Part shown: one piece after another, positions 23,181 to 48,860 of the stretch
Numbering within the stretch: position 1 is the first letter of the stretch
Layout of the letters: each line of letters begins with the position of its first letter
DNA from: Zeus faber
Lineage: Eukaryota; Chordata; Actinopteri; Zeiformes; Zeidae
NCBI GenBank assembly: GCA_960531495.1
Contig: OY482850.1
Location: 1,025,343-1,089,342 of the forward strand
Direction: 5' to 3'
Length of the DNA: 64,000 nucleotides
Made by a program: the position numbers and the translations under genes
The notes under the pieces: generated by a model
The model's input: only the letters and a program-made list of their open reading frames with translations
Told to the model about the DNA's origin: nothing
The model's database searches: none

Positions 23181-23500
23181 TGACTCTCTTCGCTCAGTGG
23201 AACACTGAAAAATGCTCCAGACAAATCCAACACTGTGAGAATTAAGTAAACAATTCTACACACTGGAATGTAACCTCCAGAGGCTACATTCCAGTGTGTA
23301 GCCTCTGGAGGAATTTGGGCTAACAAGATATGTGGACCTGGTACATCAGCTGGAAAGTCTGCCGCCACTTAATTTCTCACTCTTAAATCATGTACCAAGC
23401 GACAGGACTCATCTGGCTTCTTTAGAGGCAATATAGGTGTATTACTCTGAGGATCCGGACATATTTCCACTACACCTGCTTTTAACAGCCCTTCAATTTG
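23181..23500 (-). pseudogene. ERV copy 1 RT, N-terminal part
   Basis: The minus-strand frame has PGPHILLAQIPPEAT and, after foreign sequence, TVLDLSGAFFSVPLSEESQG, which includes the first RT catalytic Asp (LDLSGAFF). Between them an interleaved inverted duplication (23256-23311) adds about 18 residues of non-native sequence. Upstream (23370-23500) finger-domain sequence continues with breaks. The rest of RT lies beyond the nested element at 15902. Confidence 0.65.
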
Positions 23501-23504
23501 TGGT

Positions 23505-23850
23505 TCAATCCCTTTGATTGCCTATTCCTTTAGTGGGTATTGGTTCTTTTGGTTGTCCTTGTCCTTGAGCTGAGATCATGATTTTCATGAACTTCTGTTC
23601 TTCACTCATCCAGATAGCAAGATTCTCCTTTATTGGTGCAAAAATGGCTTCCTCAGCTTCTGCCATCATTTCTCCTATATGCTTCTGCTCAAATCCTTTA
23701 GCCACCATTAAAGTCACATGTGCCACACTTTTCTCAATGTCATGCTCTTTATCAAGATACTCATCAGTGTTTATCTTCATAGCTGCTCCTTTACTTCCGA
23801 ATTCCACCACCAAGATTCCGGAACTGATTTACTTAAATTTGACATGAAAA
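23505..23850 (-). pseudogene. ERV copy 1 protease region
   Basis: A 102-codon minus-strand piece (23813-23505) between gag and RT. Its start (MVVEFGSKGAAMKINTDEYL) and middle (HVTLMVAKGFEQKHIGEM) are also found at 51324-51106 in copy 2. Position and order suggest the end of protease and the linker to RT. The catalytic D-S/T-G box was not seen in this frame, so the protease call rests on position. Confidence 0.4.
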
Positions 23851-23889
23851 TAAAAATCGCCAAATTCTTTTATTAACTGTAACAAGACC

Positions 23890-24976
23890 GGAATTCTCCT
23901 CCTTTTTCGGCTGCTCCCGTTAGGGGGCGCCACAGTGCATCATCTGCCTACAATACCTTCTGTTCTGCGCATCTTCCTTCTGTTCTGCGCATTTTCCTGC
24001 ATCACCAGATCCATAAACCTTCTCTTTGGCCTTCCTCTTTTCGTCTTGCCTGGCAGCTCCATCTTCAGCATCCTTCTTTTCCTTTTTCTCCTTCTTCTCC
24101 TCATTCTTCTTGTCATTCTTCTCCTTCTCCTCTTTTCTCTTCTTTAGCCAACATCCGTCTGACTGCTGGGTCGTATCCTCCAATAGCTTCGTCTGAATCA
24201 CTCACAATCTCTTCTCCTATTTCCAGACTTCTGACTCATTGTCTGCTTCCCAAACGGTTCCTTCTTCTTTGTACTGTTGGAACTTGGGTACATCTTTATG
24301 GTTGTTGTAGCCTTGCCCAACTCTATTATTTGCTCATCCTCATCTTTGAAGAGATAGTTGCCCTCCTGTGTAATCACTGGGAGCTGGGGATAAACATCAG
24401 TGAACTTCACCTCCTTCTCATAAGGCTGGGGCTTCTTTACAGATGCTGTATGTGAGAAGGGTGCCTTAATCTTCTCCATCAATTTTTCTGTTTCCTTATC
24501 ATTTTTCTTTACTTCTTGTATACTCCGTTCCCTTTTTTCTTTTGCAGCTTCGACCAATTTCTGTCCCTCCTTTTCGAACAGCTGCAGAATGCCAAGTTCT
24601 GTTTTTCTTTTCTCCGTGCGTCTCTTTCCCTTCTTACCTTTCTTTTGATTTACTTTATATGTGGACACAGGCACCTGCATTATTTTAATCACATCCGGGT
24701 TAAGAGTTCCTTCAACTGCCATGGTTGTTCAATGTCAGGCCAACACTTGCTCCATTTTTCTGATATTTTTGCAATATCTTTAACAAGGGGATTATTCTTT
24801 CGCACTACATCAACAGGAGTGATTGCTTTTGTAATTTTAGTATCCATTTTTGACATCATAATGACCCTCTTATTTTGTTTTATTCTAAATTGTAAAAAAT
24901 TATTGATAAAGCACCGTGTAATCACACCAAAAACAACTGAATTGACCAACCCCAAAGGAGACCAATAGCTTTCCAC
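23890..24976 (-). pseudogene. ERV copy 1 gag-like gene, broken
   Basis: Minus strand: N-terminal piece 24976-24689 (DTKITKAITPVDVVRKNN...SEKWSKCWPDIEQPW), then 24722-24198 with a strongly basic linker (KGKKGKRRTEKRKTELG) and coiled-coil-like charged stretch, then a Lys/Glu-rich piece 24201-23920 (KKEKKEKKDAEDG). It matches 52264-51674 of copy 2. Copy 2 has KKPPPYEKE, a PPxY late-domain-like motif; here it reads KKPQPYEKE. Gag would form the particle and recruit budding factors. Frameshifts divide it here. Confidence 0.6.
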
Positions 24977-26897
24977 TTATGAAAGCAAAATCACTTGTTC
25001 ATCATCTGATGCATCTGATCACACTCATTTATCTTAAATTATCAAAATTATATCAATGTTCAATCTCAAAACAGCCTCAATCAAGGTAAACCATACTCAG
25101 AAACCAATATTCACAGCACTCAACAGTATTTGAATCAAATCAGCTTTTCCACAAGTGATCAATCAAATCAATAATACTCCATTAATTAGGCAAATGCCTT
25201 AATTAGTCAGTCCGTTGCCAAGTCTCCCACTAAATAATTGCAAATATAATATGTGAAAAAGAACTACTGTAAGCCTATCTGTGAAAACAAGCTCAACATG
25301 TGTCAGTTATGTAGGTCATAACTAAATGTATACACATATTGGTAAATGCAGGTGTCTATTGAAAGAGTTTGTGGATAAAACCTAACTGGCCTTGTTCAAA
25401 CAGGATTCAGGATTCCTCATCCGCAAGCTCCAGTGTCTGTGACGCACTGCCAGATGTCTTGACATCTGCCCCTTGGATGATCCAATTCAGACACATTCCA
25501 TCTTCTCTGTCTTTCCCACAGCTCTCACACAGCACAGTAAAGGAGAGGAAGAAAGAAAAAATAAAAAGAACAACACAAGAGTTCAGTGTCTTAGGATCAC
25601 TCTAAATACTTATACACACTGTAATATCATTCAGTGAGACATGCATTATCAGCTTTCCTATTTCTCACGCATTTGAAATAAAGCAATGTTTAGAGTAAAA
25701 GTATATTAGTCAATCTGATATCACCTTCAAGTAATTATTTTTATTCTATATATCTATTTAATTTAATTTAATTTTTATTTTTTCTTCTAACATATTGAGA
25801 GAAAAGAGTAGAGGGGGGGCTTCTTCACAGCTCCTCTTGTCATGAGGAGTTAACTAATTTCCCACTCCGTATGAAGCACCACCCCTTGCTCCACTTAAAT
25901 TTAGCCAAAACTTCCAGTATGGACTGGTCGTCAGTGAGTGAACATCCTGTAACCAGCTTCTCCTTCTATTTCAACCGGACAAAACTCACAGCAAGTACAG
26001 TCACATACACACAAGCATGAAAAGACAAAGAAGGAACCCGCAAATCAAACAATCCACAAATCCTACTAACAAAATCAGAACAGGAGATTTTTCTTTCTTT
26101 TTCTGAATGTGTACATGCATGTGTAAGCAAACTGTTGCTGGTTGCTCTACTCCTTCTCTCAGAAGGCTCATATTTTTATCAAATCTACAAACTTCCTTAA
26201 AATGGCTTATATATGTATAAACATCCTGTAAAAGGCTCACATATTTAAAAAACGTACAAACGTCCTTAAAAAAGGCTCATATATGTTTTATCAAATGTAT
26301 AAACGTCCTTAAAAAAGGCTCATATATTTTATCATATTTTTATCACTAAAGAGGCAAAAATGTCTTTCCTTATGTATTACTCAAACCACTCACCACCTAT
26401 GTATATCTATTAAGTAACACATATCTTATAAATCATTTACACATACACACAAACATTACAAAGATCTCTCCACGCATCTTTAGCCGCGGCCCACACACAC
26501 ACACACAGACATGTCTGTCCAGCAATTCATCTGATGATCCAAAGACTCCAACAGCGCTTTACCTTATATTTTAACGTCGACTCATTTATAATTCTCTTAT
26601 TTCATCAAAATTTTCACTTTGGCCAGCTTTTAACAAATTATGTTTTTAATCAGATTCTTCTTATTTACGTCTTTTACAACTTAATAAACCCCAATTAAGA
26701 CGGAAACTCACTTCACACATCAACACATCATCTCTCATCTACGCACAATTTGCTCTTGTCAGTGCAGCCTACCTGCACAAAACACAACCGCTTCACAGAC
26801 CACACAGTAGCTCATATTTGTGAGAGAACACTCACCCTGAGGTGTTTAAAGTGGTAACTTCGCTGAAGCTGACGGCATTGGCAGGTGAGGCCCAACA
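24977..26897 (-). other. Long untranslated leader of ERV copy 1
   Basis: About 1.9 kb between primer-binding site and gag, with no frame above 80 codons. It includes tandem diverged units (26155-26345) and a (CA)n stretch near 26490-26505. Copy 2 has the same leader (about 52290-56800, without the hAT insertion). Position 25581-25588 (gttcagtg) is the empty equivalent of the hAT target site in copy 2. Confidence 0.6.
26155..26345 (-). repeat. Diverged tandem repeat in ERV leader
   Basis: Four to five units of the type 'aaggctcatatat...tttatcaaa...ataaacgtccttaaa', each about 40-50 bp. Copy 2 has the same array with different unit lengths at about 56300-56520, so the array existed before the copies diverged. 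Confidence 0.7.
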
Positions 26898-26918
26898 CAT
26901 CCTGTTCGTGACGCCAAT
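26898..26918 (-). promoter_or_regulatory. Primer-binding site of ERV copy 1
   Basis: Directly inside the 5' LTR, the minus strand reads TTGGCGTCACGAACAGGATG. The TGG start and position fit a tRNA primer-binding site. I did not assign the tRNA. Confidence 0.6.
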
Positions 26919-27296
26919 TAGTTGTTTCTTTGTTGTCGATGATGTGGTGATGAAGAAGGAATCTCCGCTGACGCCAACTTGATTATAATAATAAGTTTAT
27001 TACAAGAAAGAACAACATCAAACCAGACTTGCCATGGATGTCTGGGAGAGAAGGGAGCCAATGCATTCTCTCTCGAATGGAACAAGACTCTGTCTTATAT
27101 ACTTGTATAGATATAACGCAACACATTTGGTTCCACTACATAGAAGTAAGCATAATCCACTTCCCTTCTTCCGGGGCCCCTTCCACTTCCTTTCTCACAG
27201 GGGCCCCTTGCAACATATGTTAGTAATTATATTATAAAATGGGCTCTCTCTTGGGAAACAAGTGCCCTCTTCACCCCAAATATTCCAGACACCTCA
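26919..27296 (-). repeat. 5' LTR of ERV copy 1
   Basis: About 378 bp. The minus strand starts TGAGGTGTCTGG; its other end aligns with the copy 2 LTR end at 46777. On the minus strand it contains a TATA-like box ('gtatataaga', about 27090-27100) and an AATAAA-like signal ('taataaactta', about 26990). The end beside the primer-binding site is slightly altered relative to copy 2. Confidence 0.7.
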
Positions 27297-27560
27297 CTGA
27301 CAGCACAGGTCATAAATACAATATAATTTTGAATTTAGTTACAGTTATTTGAATTCAAATGTAATTGTATTTTAATTATATTTTGACATTTTTTTGTTGT
27401 TACACAAAACCTTATACCCCCCACATACCACTAAAGAGAGCACCATATTTACCATAGTTAGGGAAAGACTTGCTTAAAACAAACTAAATTATTAGTAACA
27501 AAAAATAACTATAGTTTACATCAGGCAAAACTGCAGCTCGAGCAAAGAGTCTTTTCCTTT
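27297..27560. other. AT-rich flank between ERV and the host gene
   Basis: No coding sequence or known repeat recognised. Confidence 0.4.
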
Positions 27561-28085
27561 TCACTGCATCAATTAGCCCCGCTCCTACTCCTCCTACCCC
27601 CCACACCCCCACCCACCCCCCATCCTCCGCTCCTCTCTGCCTCTCTCCTTTGCTCCATGTCCGTGTCCTGTTCCGTCTTAATCAGGTTTTACTCTCTCTG
27701 CACCCCCCGCTTGTGTTTCACGCCACCCTTCTGTTTCTCTCGCTCTATGTCAGTCTCTTTCTCTCTCGCCCTTGCTGCCTACAGGAAGATGATGATTGGC
27801 TCACCGGCAGCCAGGCAGGGAGGGTGCGTGGGCGTGGTGTGGCATATCCCTGGCCAGCAGAGGCGGGGGAAGGGCTTCTGTTTCGAGCCGACGGATACCG
27901 AGGAGATGGGAGGAAGAGGAGGCAGATCTGGGTGAGGGGCCTTCGTCCGAACAGCGGTGCGGCCTGAACCGCCCCGCCTGGTAACGCGGCAGAGGGAGAG
28001 GAGGGAGGAAAGGCAAGTTAAGGTAGGGTGGGTGCGAAGCCGCCTTTTATCTTTGTTGGAGTGAGGGGAAACACCTTGTGTTGTT
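27561..28085 (+). promoter_or_regulatory. GC-rich stretch 5' of the JNK-binding exon; candidate alternative promoter or 5' UTR
   Basis: Sequence turns abruptly from AT-rich to C/T-rich and then GC- and CpG-rich, ending at the ATG at 28086. No TATA box was seen near a clear start. An in-frame TGA at 28062-28064 means translation cannot enter the exon from directly upstream without a splice acceptor in the last 20 bp. A promoter for a short isoform is one explanation; an intron end is another. Confidence 0.35.
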
Positions 28086-43679
<15,594 letters not shown>

Positions 43680-44608
43680 ACCTGTTTCTGACGAAGAGCG
43701 CTGAACGGTGCACATACTGGATATGAAATTTGTTTCAGATGTATCTTCAAATTATCCGCATGGTGGATTTCCCCGTTTTGTTTTTTTTTCAAACTCTACG
43801 TCCGAAGGTAACCCATGATAGTTTTTCGTTGAGGTGTATATTGCATATTAATCCATTTCAGGGTCGGGGAATATCATAGTTGCCGTGACTGGTAATTGTA
43901 CAGGTGACATCCATGGCGCATAACTACCTGAATCAGTTGTTATTGACAGCAATTACAGATTTTGAACAGATCGTCTTTTGACCACTTCAGAAAGTCAAGT
44001 CACTGTGTACTGTGTCGGCATATGGATGCTGGGCAGAACTCGCTAATTGAGACCCCGAACACCTCAACTTAGACCCAAGCAGTGAGATCATAATCCAGTT
44101 AGCCGACGGCAACATTATGGGATGAAATGCATTTTTTCTAACTTTTAATCCAACATATGAGACATTGAGCTTTCCAAATCTTTAAATTCTGTAAAACGTC
44201 TTGGAATTCTCCTTTTTTCCATCTTAGAGGCATATTTAACACTTGACAATCTAAACAACCTTGAAATTTTGTTCCGGAAATAACAGGTGACTTCAAGGTC
44301 AAGTGCCTATTTATCATTTATATTAAAAAAAATTGCTGCTACTTGTGACATATCATTTTCTTCCAAACCATAAAAAAGAAATCCAAATATGGCTCTCGAT
44401 TACAAAATAATTTTCCTGGCTTTGCTGCTGGATCATGATGTGTCCTTTAAACTTGAGGCCGGCATAACAGATGGTGCAATATAACATGTGAACACAGAAT
44501 GACCCATTCAAATGTGTGTGTCGATGTACAAGTCAAACATCCCTTTCTGTCCCCAGCGTTTTAAACTTCCTACTCAAGTGTATTAAAACCATCTGGGTTA
44601 AAAATAAA
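43680..44608 (+). other. mapk8ip1 3' UTR with candidate poly(A) signal
   Basis: Follows the stop directly. The first clear AATAAA is at 44603-44608, before a (CT)n tract; other signals downstream are possible. No coding sequence seen. Confidence 0.5.
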
Positions 44609-44646
44609 GATCTCAGTCCCCCTCATCATAACAACACGCTAGAGTC

Positions 44647-44651
44647 TCTCG

Positions 44652-44703
<52 letters not shown>
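44647..44703. repeat. (CT)n microsatellite
   Basis: About 28 CT units just downstream of the candidate poly(A) signal. Confidence 0.97.
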
Positions 44704-44707
<4 letters not shown>

Positions 44708-45384
44708 TAGCTGTGTTCTGTATTTATAAAAAAAACCTGCCTATTTTCTGTGTAGTGATATCTGTACGCAGTGTTAATTGTTGTCAAATGGCACTGATCA
44801 GAATTTTTTTACCACAGACACAAGATTGTTGCACCACGATACAGTGTGTACACCTAAGATGGCTGTCACAGTACATAACTGATTATTCCGTGATCATTTA
44901 TTTGTGACATGGAAAATTGGTACCAGCGATCTTAGGTGTACAGGTTGACGACAGTAACGGCCCCCATAACCCTTACCCCAGGAAGTGCTCTTTACTATCT
45001 GTTGTAGCTCTGTGATTCTGATGACATTTGGATCTGCTGTATACACCTGATCAATATACATCTGTTATAGATATGTATCATGATTGTACAGGCACTACCG
45101 TTGTATGCCGTTAGCCTGATACCATGATACCAGTTTTGTAAAGATGTATATGAGACACGCAGGAGGACTGGTGATGTCGCCGTGATGTCCATCATGACAG
45201 CGATTATGGTCAATTAAAAAACAACGCATTTATACCTGCGGAGAATGTACTTAATTAGAAATGACATTTCTCGTTTGTTAAATATTTGAGCTGTATGACC
45301 TGATCTATAAATTGTGTGTCTGATGAACTCCTGTGCTTTTAATCTGCTCTTGCAGGCTTGGATCGACTTGAGGAAATTTAAATT
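44704..45384. other. Intergenic sequence 3' of mapk8ip1
   Basis: No coding sequence recognised. The segment cttaggtgtaca (about 44930) is the inverse of tgtacacctaag (about 44847), forming a 12-bp inverted repeat. Confidence 0.4.
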
Positions 45385-45573
45385 TCATTTCATTTAGCAG
45401 ACGCTTTTATCCAAAGCGACTTACAATTGTTCAAACACCGATGGACGCAGCCATCAGGAGTTAAGTGTCTTGCTCAAGGACACTACAGCATGCTAGCAGT
45501 AGGAGCCCGGGATCAAACCAGCAACGTTTAGATTATTAGACCACCAGCTCTACCGCCTGAGCTACCATCCCCT
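45385..45573 (-). mobile_element. tRNA-derived SINE (same family as 11406-11605)
   Basis: On the minus strand: head ggatggtagctcaggcggta, a B-box-like ggtttgatcccggg, then cttgagcaagacacttaa and the tail ggataaaagcgtctgctaaa. A short central segment differs from the first copy. Confidence 0.82.
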
Positions 45574-46709
45574 AAGGAAAAAGACATGCTAAAGTGATGG
45601 TAGAAACTAAAATTACAATTCTGATCATTTCTAAAGAAGAATATTGTTATATTTCCAATATAAACAATTAGATTGACAACATCCATGTTTTGTATAACAA
45701 GATAATTGTTGCATTGGTGTTGTCAAGTGTGGATGAATAGAGTAAACTAGGCCCAAATTGACTCCAGTCATATCAAAAACATAAGTGAATCCTCACTTCC
45801 AGGTGTGATTTACATATAACATTTATTATGTTATATAGGTGGATGGACATAATTTAATTGCTGTAATTTAAATGATATCAGGCCTGCTTGCTCCCAGATC
45901 CTTAATTCTACATTTGCCTTATGTTGCCCATTTATTATAACTATTATTCATTGGCATTTATGTTAATTTCCTTAATGTTATGATATGATATACATTATTT
46001 TCACTACTGTACCAAGAAAACACTTTATTAATCCACAGAGGGGAATTCATTGTTACATCAGCCAAAAACAGTGGTCGAGAAAGAGAAATTCAAATGAGAT
46101 AAGGAAATAACAAATATGAAGACATCTACACAAAGTTAACAAAGTAGCAGGATGCTAACTAGCGAGCCCAGCATGGGCAAGTGGCAGTTAGTCTATAGTA
46201 AGTACAAGTTACAGTATTACTGCACTAAGTAATACTGTAAGTGGCATACAGTAGTTGAAAAAAAAGTGGCAGAGTAATAACAGCAGTGAACAAGTGGTAC
46301 CTGCTATACACACACACACACACATAATAGGCTTGTGCTGATTTTTGACTAAATCGTCTATCGACTCCGTCATCTGCGATTTGATTCCATCAATCGCGAT
46401 TGACATTGATGACAGACGATTTTTGGTTTATTTCGGTGTTGATCCAGTTTACCGCGTTCTGAAACTGGAGGGGAGGGAGGGAGGGGGAGAGGTGGTGAAG
46501 GCTCTTCCCCCCTCCACTCAGAGCTGTCCAGTAACTACTGATGATTGATTCTCACTTTCCCTCTACAGTCCCATACAGAAACTATTGGCAGGTGATCAAA
46601 AAATAGAAAGGGCACATGTGTGACACCTGTGATATGTCTTCTGTCATTGAATCTCCCGGAGCTGGTCAGGTTTGTGGTAACAGCAGGTTTATTCCACATC
46701 TGCATTTTT
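45574..46709. other. Intergenic sequence without recognised genes
   Basis: AT-rich. A short (CA)n at 46308-46324, a repeat-like 'cgatttgattccatcaatcgcgattgaca' region near 46375-46405, and a G-rich run at 46470-46493. No supported gene. Confidence 0.4.
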
Positions 46710-46762
46710 GACAAAGGGCAAAGTAGAATGGTCATCTCTTGTGGATAAGCAGCACATGCTTT
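46710..46762 (+). repeat. 53-bp repeat, also at 63871-63922
   Basis: gacaaagggcaaagtagaat... matches 63871-63922 with about four differences. It directly borders the LTR of ERV copy 2, so the ERV inserted into, or the junction formed within, another dispersed element. Confidence 0.7.
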
Positions 46763-46859
46763 CTCTGGAAAGACAGTGTAGTTTCTTGATGAATTTGATG
46801 TGTTGATGAAGAAGGAGAGACCGCTGACGCTGACTTGAGTAAAATAATAGATTTATTAC

Positions 46860-47266
46860 TGTCATGATCTCCGCCTTCTTCTACTTCCCCTCCCTCTCCT
46901 TACCTGTCCCATTAGCCCAACTCTATTCACCTGCGCACACAGCTGTTCCAGATCTGCAATCTAACCTCTATATATGCCTCTCTCACAAGTCACCCATTGC
47001 CAGATTGTCTTTGATGCTTGCACCAGACTCTCCAGCGTTCTCCGGACTGATTCCCCACTACCGACTCTGCCTCGCTCCGACCACGTATCCTGCCTGCCAC
47101 TCCGCCTGTCTTCTGTCTGCACTCCTCGTTATCGAACCTGCCTGTCCCCGACGATGTATCCTGCCTGCCCCCTGTCTGTCTTCCATCTGCTCTACAAATA
47201 AAAGACATTACCAAATATCCCTGCCTGTCTTTGTGCTGCAATTGGGTCCTAACCACACCCGTTACA
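46860..47266 (+). repeat. 5' LTR of Sushi-like element
   Basis: TG...CA. TATA-like 'tctatatatgcc' at about 46970 and AATAAA at about 47206. Differs from the 3' LTR at roughly 20 positions by eye. Confidence 0.9.
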
Positions 47267-47283
47267 GTACAAACTGGCCAACA

Positions 47284-48045
47284 ATGGACCCAGCACACAA
47301 CCCCGAGTTGCTGGCACGCCTGGGAAGGGTGGAGTCACAGCTCCAACACAAGGAGGTTGTCCGAGCCTCCACCTCAGTGGACGTTCGGCTAGCAGCGGCT
47401 AGCCAGGAGCAAGGGCTCGCCACGCTAGCTGCCCAGGTCCAGCAGCTCGCCATCGCTCTTGGTCAGTTCATCCCACCGCCTGCTTCCCCGGACCCACCTG
47501 CACCGGCCCAGCCTGGGTACTCCCTGGAGCCCCGGGTGGGGGTTCCAGAACGCTACGCCGGAGACGCAGACGGCTGTAGTCCGTTCATTACGAACTGTTC
47601 CATCCTCTTCGCTCTGCAGCCCCACACCTTCGCCTCCGAGGAAGCCAGGGTGGCGTTCACTATAAATCACCTGACGGGCCGCGCTCGGCTATGGGGAACG
47701 GCCGAGTGGGAACGACGCACACCAGCCTGCTCCTCCACCGAGCTTCGCAAGGTGTTCGGGGTGACATCACGAGGTCCCGATGCTGCTGGTGGTCTCCTGG
47801 GTCTCAGTCAGGGGTTCCGCTCCGTGGTCGATTACGCGATCGACTTCCGCACCCAGGCTCGACTGAGCGAGTGGAACCTGGCAGCCCAGATTGACGCATT
47901 CCTGATGGGATTAGCAGAGTACGTGAAGGATGAGCTAGTTTCCCACGACCTGCCCACCTCTCTCGATGGCATCATTGAGCTTGCTTCCCGTATCGACCAA
48001 CGCATCCAGGCCCGCCAGCGAGAGAGGCGTCAGAGGCAAGTGTAG
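47284..48045 (+). CDS. Sushi-like gag protein
   Basis: The ATG at 47284 lies 18 bp inside the LTR and is the first plausible start; the upstream frame runs through the LTR and is not native. About 253 residues: N-terminal helical part (ARLGRVESQLQHKEVV), proline-rich spacer (PPPASPDPPAPAQPG), then the capsid-like retrotransposon gag domain (PRVGVPERYAGDADGCSPFI through VAFTINHLTGRARLWGTAEW to FLMGLAEYVKDELVSHDLP). The stop follows RQRERRQRQV; a frameshift separates it from the zinc knuckle. Such gag proteins package element RNA. Related Sushi gag genes were domesticated in mammals (PEG10/RTL family); nothing indicates domestication here. Confidence 0.75.
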   Translation: MDPAHNPELLARLGRVESQLQHKEVVRASTSVDVRLAAASQEQGLATLAAQVQQLAIALGQFIPPPASPDPPAPAQPGYSLEPRVGVPERYAGDADGCSPFITNCSILFALQPHTFASEEARVAFTINHLTGRARLWGTAEWERRTPACSSTELRKVFGVTSRGPDAAGGLLGLSQGFRSVVDYAIDFRTQARLSEWNLAAQIDAFLMGLAEYVKDELVSHDLPTSLDGIIELASRIDQRIQARQRERRQRQV

Positions 48046-48126
48046 TGCCGCCCAGCAACCCGTCTTCCAGGTTCCTCCGGGCCGCCAGCCCTTCCGGCCC
48101 GTCAACCCACGAGTGAGGCCCCTCCC

Positions 48127-48633
48127 ATGCAGGTTGGCCGGTCCAGCCTCACCCCAGAGGAGAAGGAGAGACGCCGGGTGGGGAACCTTTGCCTCTACTG
48201 CGGTCTAGCTGGACACTATATTTCCGGGTGTCCGGTAAAAGGGCCGGGCTCGCCAGTGAGGGAGGAGGTCCTGGTGAGCCACACCTCCAAATCCCCCTCC
48301 AGCCTACGCCCCCTCTGCCAGGCTCAGCTGCTCCTGCTCCAAGGCTCACATTCCCTCGCCATACTTACTGACTCTGGTTCCGATGTTAACATCATCGACG
48401 ATAACCTAGCACGGCAGCTGGGTGTTGGTCGAGTTCTCCTGTCTTCTTCGGTACCTGCCCCTGCCCTGGATGGCCGCCTCCTGGGGACAGTCACCCATCA
48501 GACAGTGCCCATCGCATGCTCCTGTCTGGCAACCACCACGAGACGATACAGTTCTGCATCCTGCACTCACCTCGTCCTCCAGCAACGTTTCAGAGGCGAA
48601 GGATGTCGACCCTGGGGGTCCCTCCTCCGATGA
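48127..48633 (+). pseudogene. Sushi-like zinc knuckle and protease
   Basis: The frame opens with PEEKERRRVGNLCLYCGLAG, with a C-x2-C-x4-H-x4-C knuckle (CLYCGLAGHYISGC), then SLAILTDSGSDVNIID, the aspartic protease DSG active site, and ARQLGV. After about residue 140 the frame leaves recognisable protease. In a full element this frame would be joined to gag and followed by RT; here the pol is gone. Confidence 0.7.
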
Positions 48634-48745
48634 GGACGTGGCCCATTTAGCGGAGGACGAGGAGATGGACGGGGTCTCCAACTACTCCAATGAGGATCAC
48701 GTGGCCCATTTAGCGGAGGACATGGAGATGGACGGGGTCTCCAAC
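48631..48745 (+). repeat. Tandem duplication coding an acidic tail
   Basis: Two units of about 52-55 bp (48631-48682, 48691-48745) encode VAHLAEDEEMDGVSN and VAHLAEDMEMDGVSN in the frame ending at TAG 48752-48754. It may be the C-terminal end of the lost pol. Confidence 0.7.
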
Positions 48746-48860
48746 GAGTACTAGCCCTCCTCTGGACCCCCACCTCCCACCCTGCATGGACTTTTTGGTG
48801 TTTTCTTTTTTTGTCTTGTTCGTTTGGGACGTCAGGAGCCGTCCCTTGAGGGGGGGGTTC

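Larger units (their letters stand above)
12464..27296 (-). mobile_element. Endogenous-retrovirus-like element, copy 1 (antisense)
   Basis: Read on the minus strand: 5' LTR (27296-26919), primer-binding site, a leader of about 2 kb with tandem repeats, gag, protease, RT, RNase H, integrase, about 1 kb noncoding, a purine tract, and a 53-bp remnant of the 3' LTR. No envelope gene was recognised. The RT is split by a sense-oriented LTR element (15907-23176). All coding parts carry frameshifts or stops. A second, internally deleted copy lies at 46777-57000 and confirms the boundaries. Confidence 0.75.

Noticed and set aside
26155-26345. CRISPR-like array
   Set aside because: Units are diverged, spacers are not unique fixed-length sequences, and the array sits in a retroviral leader in a vertebrate genome.
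27650-27967. Upstream mapk8ip1 coding exon starting at the acceptor-like ctacag (27784) with EDDDWLTGSQ
   Set aside because: The residues do not match the JIP1 N-terminal acidic region, the frame ends at 27967, and no phase-compatible donor joins it to the JNK exon.
46864-47283. N-terminal extension of the Sushi-like gag frame through the LTR
   Set aside because: The same reading occurs in the 3' LTR, and the stretch contains the LTR's own TATA and poly(A) signals; gag more plausibly starts at 47284.
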